DNA of 64,000 bases from Marinoscillum sp. (GTDB lineage: Bacteria > Bacteroidota > Bacteroidia > Cytophagales > Cyclobacteriaceae). Below, piece after piece: positions 20,432 through 28,284 of this stretch (position 1 is its first letter; each line of letters opens with the position of its first letter). The notes beneath the pieces were generated by a model. That model had not been told where the DNA came from, did not search any database, and saw only the letters and a list, made by a program, of their open reading frames with translations. The stretch spans positions 1-64,000 of the forward strand of contig JAMWZA010000010.1 in assembly GCA_024305105.1 (NCBI GenBank), read 5' to 3'. The position numbers were made by a program, and so were the translations under genes.

Positions 20432-22921
20432 ATGAAAAAGGTAATAGTCATTGGTAATGGAATGGTTGGCTACAAGTTTTGTGAAAAGCTCCGAGCCAAA
20501 GCCAAAGCAGATGAAGTGTCTCTGGTGGTATATGGAGAAGAGCCTATACCAGCTTATGATCGGGTCCATTTAAGTGAGTACTTTGAAAACCAATCCGCAG
20601 AGAAGCTCTACATGGCTCCAAGAAGTTGGTATGAGGAAAATGACATTACCTTGAAAACCGGTCAGCTGGTCACCAACATTGACCGAGAGTCCAGAGCGAT
20701 TGAGACACATACAGGAGAAAAGGAATCTTACGATTACCTCATTCTGGCAACTGGTTCCAGCGCCATGGTCCCCCCTATTACTGGAGTAGATAAAAAAGGA
20801 GTATTTGTCTACCGAACTATTGAAGACTTAGAACAAATCATCGATTATGCGCAGCACGCTAAAAGAGGAGCAGTGCTTGGTGGTGGATTACTTGGATTGG
20901 AAGCTGCCAAGGCACTTTTAGACCTGAAGCTGGACGCACAAGTAATCGAGTTTGCTCCGCGATTGATGCCAAGACAACTGGATGACTCAGGTTCCAATAT
21001 GCTGAAAAGCAAAATTGAATCGCTTGGCATTGAAATCCTTTTAAACAAAAACACGAAAGAAATCCATGGCAATGGAAAGTTGGATCGATTAGAATTCTCT
21101 GATGGCACCAGTCTGGAAACCGACATGTTAGTTATTAGCTGCGGAATCGTATCTCGAGATGAACTGGCCAAAACATGTGGTCTAGAGACTGGGCCAAGAG
21201 GAGGATTTGTGGTCAACGACCAGTTACAAACCAACGATCCATCTATCTATGCCATAGGGGAAGCAGCCAATTACAATGGGATGGTTTACGGCTTGGTAGC
21301 TCCGGGCTACGACATGGCGGAGACAGTAGTGGACCAACTTACAGGCGATCAATCCAAGCAGTTTTCTGGCGCTGATATGTCCACCAAACTGAAATTGATC
21401 GGTGTGGATGTGGGGAGTTTCGGAGATGCATTGGGGCAATCAGAAGGCTCCATTCCCATCGCATTTGAGGACAAGAGTGCCGGTGTCTACAAGCGCATCA
21501 ACTTATCCGCTGATAAAAAGAAATTACTGGGAGGCGTGTTGGTAGGAGATTGCGCGGATTATAGCATGCTCCTTCAAATCACTCAAAATGGCATGGCAGT
21601 TCCGCCCAACCCTGAAGACCTAATCCTGGGAGCACGTGGAGCCGGTGGTGGTAACTCCATAGCAGATCTTCCAGACAGTGCTCAAATTTGTTCTTGTGAA
21701 AACGTGACCAAATCGGCTATTGTCTCTGCCATAAAAGACGATGGTATTACAGATCTCAAGGAAATCAGAACATGTACCAAAGCAGGAACAGGTTGTGGCG
21801 CATGTTCACCGATGGTTGGTGATATCGTCAGCGCTACACTGAAGTCCATGGGACAAAGCGTCCGGAAAACGCTTTGCGCACATTTTGACTATACACGACA
21901 GGAACTCTACAGCCTGATCAAAATAAAGGAAGTGAAGTCATTCAATGACCTACTCAATCAGTATGGTAGAGGTGATGGGTGTGAGACGTGTAAGCCTGCA
22001 GTTGCTTCATTGATGGCCAGCATCTGGAATGAACCTATCCTTAAGCAAGACACCATTCAAGATACAAATGATCGATTTTTAGCGAATATTCAAAAAGGTG
22101 GAAGCTACTCCGTAGTACCAAGAGTGCCAGCCGGAGAGATTACTCCCGACAAACTGATTGTCATCGGGCAGGTAGCCAAAAAATACGATCTATATACAAA
22201 AATAACCGGAGGCCAGCGTATCGATTTGTTCGGCGCAAAGCTGAACGATCTTCCAAAAATCTGGCGTGAACTTATTGATGCAGGTTTCGAAAGTGGTCAT
22301 GCCTACGGAAAATCCTTACGAACAGTGAAAAGCTGCGTTGGGTCCACCTGGTGTCGATATGGCCTGCATGATTCCGTAAGTTTTGCTATCGAAATTGAAA
22401 ACCGGTACAAGGGCCTACGCTCACCGCACAAACTCAAAGGTGGAGTTTCCGGCTGTAGACGTGAATGTGCCGAAGCACAGGGAAAGGACTTTGGTCTGAT
22501 GGCTACAGAGATCGGCTATAACCTTTATGTCTGCGGAAATGGTGGTGCTAACCCGCAACATGCCAAACTACTGGCTGGTGATGTAGACGAAAAAACAGCC
22601 ATCAAATACCTCGACCGATTCCTTATGTTTTACATCCGTACTGCAGAGCCCCTAAACAGAACTTCTGTATGGCTAAACAAGCTGGAAGGGGGAATTGACT
22701 ACCTGCGTGAGGTGGTAGTAAATGATTGTCTGGGATTAGGTGATGAATTGGAAAAAGACATGCAAGCACTCATCGCAGCATACCACTGTGAATGGAGAGA
22801 GGCAGTAGAAAACGAAGATATGAAACAAAAATTCAGACACTTCGCCAACAGTGAAGCAGATGATCCAACACTTCAATTTGTGCCAATGCGCGAAATGAAA
22901 AAACCAGCTGATTGGGATTGA
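20432..22921 (+). CDS. nirB: Nitrite reductase (NAD(P)H) large subunit
   Basis: An 829-residue cytoplasmic enzyme reducing nitrite to ammonium. Domains: an N-terminal FAD/NAD(P) pyridine nucleotide-disulfide oxidoreductase fold (V-I-G-N-G-M-V-G-Y; second dinucleotide site G-G-G-L-L-G-L-E), a BFD-like [2Fe-2S] segment near residue 425-470 (C-S-C-E-N-V ... C-x-x-C), then the nitrite/sulfite reductase half-domains. The [4Fe-4S]-siroheme ligands are intact: Cys635, Cys641, Cys675, Cys679. The length is normal for NirB/NasB. It is followed after 21 bp by nirD. Siroheme would be supplied through the divergent cobA. Confidence 0.96.
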   Translation: MKKVIVIGNGMVGYKFCEKLRAKAKADEVSLVVYGEEPIPAYDRVHLSEYFENQSAEKLYMAPRSWYEENDITLKTGQLVTNIDRESRAIETHTGEKESYDYLILATGSSAMVPPITGVDKKGVFVYRTIEDLEQIIDYAQHAKRGAVLGGGLLGLEAAKALLDLKLDAQVIEFAPRLMPRQLDDSGSNMLKSKIESLGIEILLNKNTKEIHGNGKLDRLEFSDGTSLETDMLVISCGIVSRDELAKTCGLETGPRGGFVVNDQLQTNDPSIYAIGEAANYNGMVYGLVAPGYDMAETVVDQLTGDQSKQFSGADMSTKLKLIGVDVGSFGDALGQSEGSIPIAFEDKSAGVYKRINLSADKKKLLGGVLVGDCADYSMLLQITQNGMAVPPNPEDLILGARGAGGGNSIADLPDSAQICSCENVTKSAIVSAIKDDGITDLKEIRTCTKAGTGCGACSPMVGDIVSATLKSMGQSVRKTLCAHFDYTRQELYSLIKIKEVKSFNDLLNQYGRGDGCETCKPAVASLMASIWNEPILKQDTIQDTNDRFLANIQKGGSYSVVPRVPAGEITPDKLIVIGQVAKKYDLYTKITGGQRIDLFGAKLNDLPKIWRELIDAGFESGHAYGKSLRTVKSCVGSTWCRYGLHDSVSFAIEIENRYKGLRSPHKLKGGVSGCRRECAEAQGKDFGLMATEIGYNLYVCGNGGANPQHAKLLAGDVDEKTAIKYLDRFLMFYIRTAEPLNRTSVWLNKLEGGIDYLREVVVNDCLGLGDELEKDMQALIAAYHCEWREAVENEDMKQKFRHFANSEADDPTLQFVPMREMKKPADWD

Positions 22922-22942
22922 TTAGTCAATAAAAGAAAAAAC

Positions 22943-23317
22943 ATGAGCCAACAAACACTCAATTACAAAACCATAGAACCTAATCAGGTAAAGACATGGT
23001 ACGAAGCCTGTAAGGAAGAGCAATTCCCATCTGATGGTGGATTGTGTGTAGAGTTCGAAGGGTTGCAAATAGCCATTTTCAACTTCTCACGGCGTAAGAA
23101 ATGGTACGCTACACAAAATCTTTGCCCGCACAAAAAGCAAATGATCCTATCCAGAGGAATGTTGGGGTCAGAAGGAGAAGAACCCAAAGTGGCTTGCCCG
23201 TTTCATAAAAAGACCTTTTCTCTGGAATCAGGTGCTAACCTTAATGGACATGAATGCGCATTAGCCACCTACCCTATCAAAGTGGAAGAGGGCGTGGTTT
23301 ACGTAGGTTTAGGGTAA
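22943..23317 (+). CDS. nirD: Nitrite reductase small subunit, Rieske type
   Basis: A 124-residue Rieske-fold protein directly after nirB. It has an intact [2Fe-2S] Rieske pattern: Cys61 and His63 in C-P-H, and Cys85 and His88 in C-P-F-H. Many NirD proteins, including that of E. coli, lack these ligands, so this subunit probably carries a real cluster. It is expected to associate with NirB and pass electrons or stabilise it. Confidence 0.92.
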   Translation: MSQQTLNYKTIEPNQVKTWYEACKEEQFPSDGGLCVEFEGLQIAIFNFSRRKKWYATQNLCPHKKQMILSRGMLGSEGEEPKVACPFHKKTFSLESGANLNGHECALATYPIKVEEGVVYVGLG

Positions 23318-23353
23318 TTCTACGTACACAATACCGTAAGAAACCCAATGGAT

Positions 23354-23369
23354 TACTTACTTTTACGTA
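23354..23369. promoter_or_regulatory. Tandem TACTTA-N4-TACGTA operator before the sensor kinase
   Basis: Hexamers at 23354 (TACTTA) and 23364 (TACGTA) have 10-bp spacing. Additional single TACGTA hexamers lie at 23300 (inside the end of nirD) and 23321. The pair sits 31-46 bp before the kinase start codon, which suggests autoregulation of the two-component system. Confidence 0.6.
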
Positions 23370-23399
23370 GCTCCATCAAAATCGGTGTACACATCGCTC

Positions 23400-25172
23400 A
23401 TGCCCAAATTACGTTTTAGACGCTTAGGACTTTTCTACATTGCTGCTTTGGGTGGTATTGCACTGAGCATTGTCATTAGTCAATTACTGATCCAGACCTC
23501 CATTAGGAGCCAGCAAGATGATGCCCGTGTCATTAATGTAGCCGGTCGTCAGCGAATGCTCAGTCAGAAAATCAGTAAAGTAGCACTACAGATTCAGCAA
23601 ACCCAGAGTGATAGCGCCAGCAATTACACGGAACTCAAGAGGGCTGTTGACCTCTGGCAGCAGAGTCATGAAGGCCTCCAAAAAGGAGATGCTGAGCTCG
23701 GCCTTTCCAGAAACCCATCTCCGCTGGTCAGAAAAATGTTTTCTGAAATAGACCCTCACTATCTGGCCATATTGGGATCAGCTCGTCATCTTTTTTCCAC
23801 CAGCGACCCGTCAGCCATCGCTAATGACGTAGCAGTTATTCTTGCCAATGAAGACCCTTTTTTAGAGGGCATGGACCGCATTGTGTTTCAATACGATTAT
23901 GAAGCTCAAGAAAAAGTCCACGAGCTAAAACGCAAGGAACTCTACCTTTTCGTGATCTCACTGCTGATCATAGGGCTGGAGTTACTCTTCATTTTTGCGC
24001 CATTAGCAAAAACCATTCGTGCTACTGTTCAGCATCTGACCGATTCCGAAAAGGCCTCTCAAAACATGGCTCGAGAGCTGTCTAAACTGTATGAAGAACT
24101 TGGAAGAAATTATCAGGATCTGGAAGCTGTCAATGTAAAACCAGAATCTCCTTCGTTGTTTGCCAGCATCCGAAAAGACGGCTCATTTAACCACCTATCC
24201 AATCAGTTTCTACGAATGATGGAGTATGAAGAGGAAGAGCCTCCCACCACTTTTGATCAACTGCTGGTAGCGAGTGATTACCGACAGGACTTTATAGATG
24301 GGCTTCTCAAACTTCTCAAAGAAGGCAAAAACTGGTCTGGTGAAATTCGATTAATTACTGAGCCGGGTGATTTCTGTTGGCTAGAGACCTACCTCATTCC
24401 TGTACAGAATACCGGAGAGGTGAAATGGATTGCCAGAAATACCACGCAGCTCAAAGAAGCAAAGCTCAAATCCAGAGAAATAAATAAAGAGCGTATCGAG
24501 AAATCCGTAAAAGAGCAACAATACCGCTCGGCCCTTATTCTGGAAGGTCAGGAAGAAGAGCGAAAGCGGCTATCGAGAGAAATTCACGATGGTGTGGGGC
24601 AGATGCTATCTGCCATGAAGCTGTCATTGGAATCATTTACCCCCTCCTCCACTCCCATGAAAATGCGCCTCAACGACGCAAAAGATCTTATGAAATCGAT
24701 CATTCAGGAAGTACGTAGGGTTTCATTTAACCTCACACCTAGTAGCCTGGACGATTTCGGCCTGATTCCGGCCCTGAACAAATTCTGTGAAGAAATTAAT
24801 GCAGTAACCAAACCAGAGATCAAGTTCGTCAACGAAACCAAATTCATTAACCGACTGGAGAGCAATATCGAAACGAATCTTTACCGAATCATTCAGGAAG
24901 CTGTAAACAATGCCATCAAGTATGCCAAAGCCTCACACATTACAGTCAGCATTTCTCACACGATCAATAACCTAAACATTACCGTACAGGATGATGGCAA
25001 AGGGTTTGATATGGGCCGGGTGGAGCGAAGTGGTCATTTCGAAAAAGCTGGTCACGGTATTTTTAATATGAGAGAAAGAACTTCTTATATTGGTGGAAAT
25101 TTTAAAATGGACACGGAAGTCGGAAAAGGAACTCAGATATATATCACATTATCCCTTGACAAAAATGATTAA
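23400..25172 (+). CDS. NarX-like nitrate/nitrite sensor histidine kinase
   Basis: I use the ATG at 23400 (590 residues); a GTG 15 bp upstream is possible. Layout: first membrane helix about residues 9-29; periplasmic PilJ/type-IV-pili-MCP-like domain; second helix about 180-205; a PAS-like region about 250-360; a HisKA_3 dimerisation helix with phospho-acceptor His396 in R-E-I-H-D-G-V-G-Q; an HATPase with N-N-A-I-K-Y-A and D-D-G-K-G-F-D. Right after the first helix comes A-G-R-Q-R-M-L-S-Q-K-I-S-K, which matches the P-box nitrate-binding motif of NarX/NarQ sensors. With the adjacent NarL-type regulator (8-bp overlap) and nitrate genes around it, a nitrate sensor is very likely. Confidence 0.88.
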   Translation: MPKLRFRRLGLFYIAALGGIALSIVISQLLIQTSIRSQQDDARVINVAGRQRMLSQKISKVALQIQQTQSDSASNYTELKRAVDLWQQSHEGLQKGDAELGLSRNPSPLVRKMFSEIDPHYLAILGSARHLFSTSDPSAIANDVAVILANEDPFLEGMDRIVFQYDYEAQEKVHELKRKELYLFVISLLIIGLELLFIFAPLAKTIRATVQHLTDSEKASQNMARELSKLYEELGRNYQDLEAVNVKPESPSLFASIRKDGSFNHLSNQFLRMMEYEEEEPPTTFDQLLVASDYRQDFIDGLLKLLKEGKNWSGEIRLITEPGDFCWLETYLIPVQNTGEVKWIARNTTQLKEAKLKSREINKERIEKSVKEQQYRSALILEGQEEERKRLSREIHDGVGQMLSAMKLSLESFTPSSTPMKMRLNDAKDLMKSIIQEVRRVSFNLTPSSLDDFGLIPALNKFCEEINAVTKPEIKFVNETKFINRLESNIETNLYRIIQEAVNNAIKYAKASHITVSISHTINNLNITVQDDGKGFDMGRVERSGHFEKAGHGIFNMRERTSYIGGNFKMDTEVGKGTQIYITLSLDKND

Positions 25173-25830
25173 AGTAGCACTAGCAGACGATCACGAAATC
25201 GTACGATATGGCATCAAAATGGTGCTGGAAGATGATCCTGAAATCGATGTGATTTGGGAAGCCTCCGATGGCCAGGAAACATTGGATAAAATGGCAGAAG
25301 AGGCTCCTGACGTATTGGTGGTAGACATTCGCATGCCGCTCCTTACCGGCCTGGAGGTCACCCAAAAACTAAAACAGGACGATCCTTCCGTAAAAATAGT
25401 CATGCTGACCATGCACGATGACTCAGAGTATGTACTAAAATCCATGCAGTTTGGCGCTGATGGTTACCTACTGAAAGACACCAACAAGACAGAGTTCAAC
25501 AAAGCAGTAAAGCTGGTAAACAGTGGACAGAAATACTTCAGCGGAGATATTTCTACTACGATTGTCAACTCTTTTTTAGGTGGTGGAAACCCCAATCCTA
25601 ATGCCGAAGTAGCTACTGAAACATTGGTTGCTCAGGACTATGGACTGACCAAACGTGAGAAGCAGATCCTGAAATTGATCTATGATGGTGTCTCCAATAA
25701 AGAGATTGCCGAGCATCTGGATAAAAGTGTCCGGACCATCGAAACACATCGCTTCAATATCATGAAAAAGCTGGAGGTGAACAACATCACTGAACTCCTC
25801 AAAAAAGTGGAACGGGAACAAATAGTCTAA
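25165..25830 (+). CDS. NarL/FixJ-family response regulator
   Basis: The start is the ATG at 25165 (221 residues, M-I-K-V-A-L-A-D-D-H), overlapping the kinase stop by 8 bp; an upstream in-frame ATG would add 25 residues read inside the kinase gene. The receiver domain has the acidic pair at residues 8-9, phospho-acceptor Asp54 in V-V-D-I-R-M-P, and the conserved Lys in L-L-K-D-T. The C-terminus is a LuxR-type helix-turn-helix (L-T-K-R-E-K-Q-I-L-K-L ... N-K-E-I-A ... T-V/I-x-T-H-R). It is the cognate partner of the P-box kinase and my preferred candidate for the protein that binds the TACGTA pairs. Confidence 0.93.
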   Translation: MIKVALADDHEIVRYGIKMVLEDDPEIDVIWEASDGQETLDKMAEEAPDVLVVDIRMPLLTGLEVTQKLKQDDPSVKIVMLTMHDDSEYVLKSMQFGADGYLLKDTNKTEFNKAVKLVNSGQKYFSGDISTTIVNSFLGGGNPNPNAEVATETLVAQDYGLTKREKQILKLIYDGVSNKEIAEHLDKSVRTIETHRFNIMKKLEVNNITELLKKVEREQIV

Positions 25831-25953
25831 TCATGGCTAGGCGATTTCGAACCCGCAATCAGCTATACATTTTAGCCTGTTGATCTAACAGATTCATACC
25901 CTTGCTACTGGTTTAGAGACTGTACTTTTATGGTACTAACGACCAATGCAAAC

Positions 25954-27240
25954 ATGAGTGCTATAACCACAAAAACCTGCCTTTATTGGCTCACAAGCCT
26001 TCTCTTTTTCACCGCATTTGGACAAAGTGATTTTGTCAAAATAGAAAAGCAGCAATTCGTATTAGACGGCAAGCCCTACCGATTCATCGGCACCAACTTG
26101 TGGTATGGGATGAACATCGGTGGAGGCAATAATGAAGATCGCCTGCGTCTTCAAAGTGAGCTTGACCAATTACAAGAGGTGGGACTCACAAACCTTAGAA
26201 TCATGGCTGCCAGCGAGGGCCCTGAAAATAGTCCTTATCAAAATAAACCCATCTTACAAACAGCTCCCGGCCAATACAACGAACAGCTTCTTGAAGGTCT
26301 TGATTTCTTGCTGGTGGAGATGAGCAAGCGAGACATGAAAGCAGTGGTTTGCCTCGGTAATTTCTGGATGTGGAGCGGCGGGTTTCCACAATACATTGCT
26401 TGGGCTAATCAAACCACCATTCCATATCCTGACATTGAAAATGGCACGTCCTGGGATGATTTTATTACTTTTTCTGAGTCATTCTACACCAACAAGAAAG
26501 CCATAACACTGTATCACAACTTTCTTCGATTTATCATCAATCGCCAAAATAGTATCTCTGGAATTTCCTATAAAGACGACCCAACGATCATGTCGTGGCA
26601 GCTTGCAAACGAACCTCGCGGGTACAACCACAAAAGGCAGTATCGTCGGTGGATTCGTAAATCTGCCAAGCTGATTCAAGCCATAGACACAAATCATTTG
26701 GTATCCATCGGTGCAGAAGGAGACACGTCTACCAAACTATCTGGAACCGATCTACACAAGGATTCCAAGACCAGACATATAGATTACGCTACCACGCACT
26801 TATGGATTCAGAACTGGGGATGGTATGACCCTCAAGATCCTTCCACATATGATAGAGCTAAGACCAAAGCGCTCAATTATTTGGATGGGCAAGTTAAAAA
26901 AGCTGAAAAGCTGGGTAAACCACTGGCCTTGGAAGAGTTTGGGGTTCCACGTGATCAAGGAAATTTCCAAACTGAAAGCGCCACCTCTATTAGAAATGAT
27001 TTTTACAATTTGGTGTTTGGTTATGTTTCTGAGAAAGCAACAAACGGCAGTATTCTTCAAGGGTGTAATTTCTGGTCATGGGGCGGTGAAGGTCGGCCAG
27101 CAAACCCTGGTACTTTATGGCAAATCGGCGATGAGCTCATTGGCGATCCGGCACATGAGCTTCAAGGTTGGTACTCAGTATATGATACAGATAAGGAGAC
27201 TATTGACATTATTAAGAAGCATTCCAACTTGTACAAATAA
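25954..27240 (+). CDS. GH5 endo-beta-1,4-mannanase (subfamily 7-like)
   Basis: A secreted glycoside hydrolase of about 428 residues; an alternative ATG at 25930 adds 8 residues before the same signal peptide (ends F-T-A-F-G-Q). Counted from that upstream ATG, acid/base Glu228 lies in L-A-N-E-P-R-G and nucleophile Glu336 in A-L-E-E-F-G-V. The flanking W-Q-L, T-T-H-L-W-I-Q-N-W-G-W-Y and N-F-W-S-W-G-G-E-G blocks are typical of beta-mannanases. It would cleave mannan or glucomannan outside the cell or in the periplasm. It has no sorting domain and no lipobox. Its position inside a nitrate gene block, with no other polysaccharide genes, is odd. Confidence 0.88.
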   Translation: MSAITTKTCLYWLTSLLFFTAFGQSDFVKIEKQQFVLDGKPYRFIGTNLWYGMNIGGGNNEDRLRLQSELDQLQEVGLTNLRIMAASEGPENSPYQNKPILQTAPGQYNEQLLEGLDFLLVEMSKRDMKAVVCLGNFWMWSGGFPQYIAWANQTTIPYPDIENGTSWDDFITFSESFYTNKKAITLYHNFLRFIINRQNSISGISYKDDPTIMSWQLANEPRGYNHKRQYRRWIRKSAKLIQAIDTNHLVSIGAEGDTSTKLSGTDLHKDSKTRHIDYATTHLWIQNWGWYDPQDPSTYDRAKTKALNYLDGQVKKAEKLGKPLALEEFGVPRDQGNFQTESATSIRNDFYNLVFGYVSEKATNGSILQGCNFWSWGGEGRPANPGTLWQIGDELIGDPAHELQGWYSVYDTDKETIDIIKKHSNLYK

Positions 27241-27245
27241 GAAAA

Positions 27246-27269
27246 AGCGAACCCTTTTAGGGGTCCGCT
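27246..27269. terminator. Hairpin after the mannanase gene
   Basis: A 10-bp stem with one mismatch, starting 6 bp after the stop. There is no T-run on the plus strand, but an A-run precedes the stem, so it would be a classical terminator on the minus strand. On the plus strand it may stabilise or end the transcript. Confidence 0.5.
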
Positions 27270-27333
27270 CAAGCCAACCACACGTTCCATTCACACTTTT
27301 ACAGGATCAAAAGTAGTATATCTCAAGTATTAT

Positions 27334-27371
27334 TACGTATTTCATTGCTTTTAAATACGTATTTTTACGTA
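27334..27371. promoter_or_regulatory. TACGTA operator before the Fnr-like gene
   Basis: TACGTA lies at 27334, 27356 and 27366. The last two form a pair with 10-bp spacing, ending 28 bp before the ATG. The flanking bases are A/T-rich. It probably makes the Fnr-like gene part of the same regulon. Confidence 0.65.
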
Positions 27372-27399
27372 TTTTTGATGTTCACTAATCACAAAAGCC

Positions 27400-28098
27400 A
27401 TGGATTGCTTTAGCTGTGAAAACCATCAGTGCATCATCAAAAAGAATTGCCGGCAGGAAAAGCTCCGATCTTTCATCCAAAGAAAGGCGACACTTCGCTG
27501 CAAAAAAGGACAGAATTTTATCATAGAAGGTGCGCCTGTTCATGGGCTCTATTTCGTACAAAATGGAAAAGTCAAAGTAGCCAAAACCGGACTGAATGGC
27601 AAGGAGCAAATCGTTCGGTTTACAGGAAATGGTGAGACGATCGGACATAGAGGATTCGGTGCTGGACAGACCTATCAAATAAACGCTGTAGCACTTGAAA
27701 ACACGGTTTTATGCAATTTCTCCACAGATACACTGAAAGAAATGTTAATGGAGGTGCCTACGCTTACCTACGAGCTCATGACCTTTTATGCCGAAGAGCT
27801 CAACCGTAGTGAAACCAAGGTGAAGAAGTTTGCACAGATGACTGTTCGGGAAAAAGTCATCGATGCATTACTCTACATCAACCGCAAATTTGGTCGCACA
27901 CACGACCTGCTAAACCTGCAACTATCCAGAAAGGAAATATCGGACTTTGCGGGCACCACAGAAGAGCAGGTCATCAGAACCTTGTCATCACTTAGAAAGG
28001 ATGGGCTAATAGAAACTACAGGTAAGCGAATCGGTATAAAAAACGTAGAATTACTTAGAAAAGAAATTTCTGAACACAATTACTTCCTGGACAGCTAA
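27400..28098 (+). CDS. Crp/Fnr-family regulator with four N-terminal cysteines
   Basis: A 232-residue regulator: cyclic-nucleotide-binding-like beta barrel about 30-135, dimer helix, and a C-terminal winged helix with L-S-R-K-E-I-S-D-F-A-G-T-T-E-E-Q-V-I-R-T-L, where the recognition helix carries the E-x-V-x-R pattern of Fnr/Crp proteins. The first 17 residues contain Cys3, Cys6, Cys11 and Cys17. Classical Fnr uses three N-terminal cysteines plus one in the barrel; here all four candidates are N-terminal. An oxygen- or NO-sensing Fe-S cluster is therefore likely but not proven. It is placed between the nitrate sensor and the nitrate transport operon. Confidence 0.88.
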   Translation: MDCFSCENHQCIIKKNCRQEKLRSFIQRKATLRCKKGQNFIIEGAPVHGLYFVQNGKVKVAKTGLNGKEQIVRFTGNGETIGHRGFGAGQTYQINAVALENTVLCNFSTDTLKEMLMEVPTLTYELMTFYAEELNRSETKVKKFAQMTVREKVIDALLYINRKFGRTHDLLNLQLSRKEISDFAGTTEEQVIRTLSSLRKDGLIETTGKRIGIKNVELLRKEISEHNYFLDS

Positions 28099-28128
28099 CA
28101 CACTGACCTCCAAAACACTAAATCACAT

Positions 28129-28153
28129 AACCTGCCTTTTCGCAGGTTTTTTT
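28129..28153 (+). terminator. Rho-independent terminator of the Fnr-like gene
   Basis: A 7-bp stem AACCTGC / GCAGGTT with a short CTTTTC-type loop, followed by an uninterrupted T-run, 31 bp past the stop codon. The form is textbook. Confidence 0.9.
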
Positions 28154-28199
28154 ATGAATTAAAAGATCGTTTTAAGCTACCAGCCACACATAAATAGTC

Positions 28200-28257
28200 T
28201 ACGTACAAGGCTCTAGGTTTGCAAATATCTACGTAATACTACTTATTTATTGACGTA
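28200..28257. promoter_or_regulatory. TACGTA operator before the porin/nrt genes
   Basis: Sites at 28200 (TACGTA), 28230 (TACGTA), 28240 (TACTTA) and 28252 (GACGTA). The 28230/28240 pair has the 10-bp spacing seen in the other four nitrate promoters. The cluster ends 28 bp before the porin ATG. Confidence 0.6.
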
Positions 28258-28284
28258 GGGACTAAAGCTAAACGAATACAGACC

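Noticed and set aside
23385-23399. GTG start giving five more residues on the sensor kinase
   Set aside because: The ATG at 23400 gives a normal N-terminus just before the first membrane helix; neither has a clear ribosome site, so the ATG was preferred, but the GTG cannot be fully excluded.
25831-25929. tRNA-like fragment on the minus strand (GGGTTCGAAATC T-loop-like sequence plus a 5-bp hairpin)
   Set aside because: The T-stem does not pair, no acceptor stem partner is found at the right distance and there is no D-arm. It is at best a chance match or a very decayed remnant, so no tRNA or att site is called.
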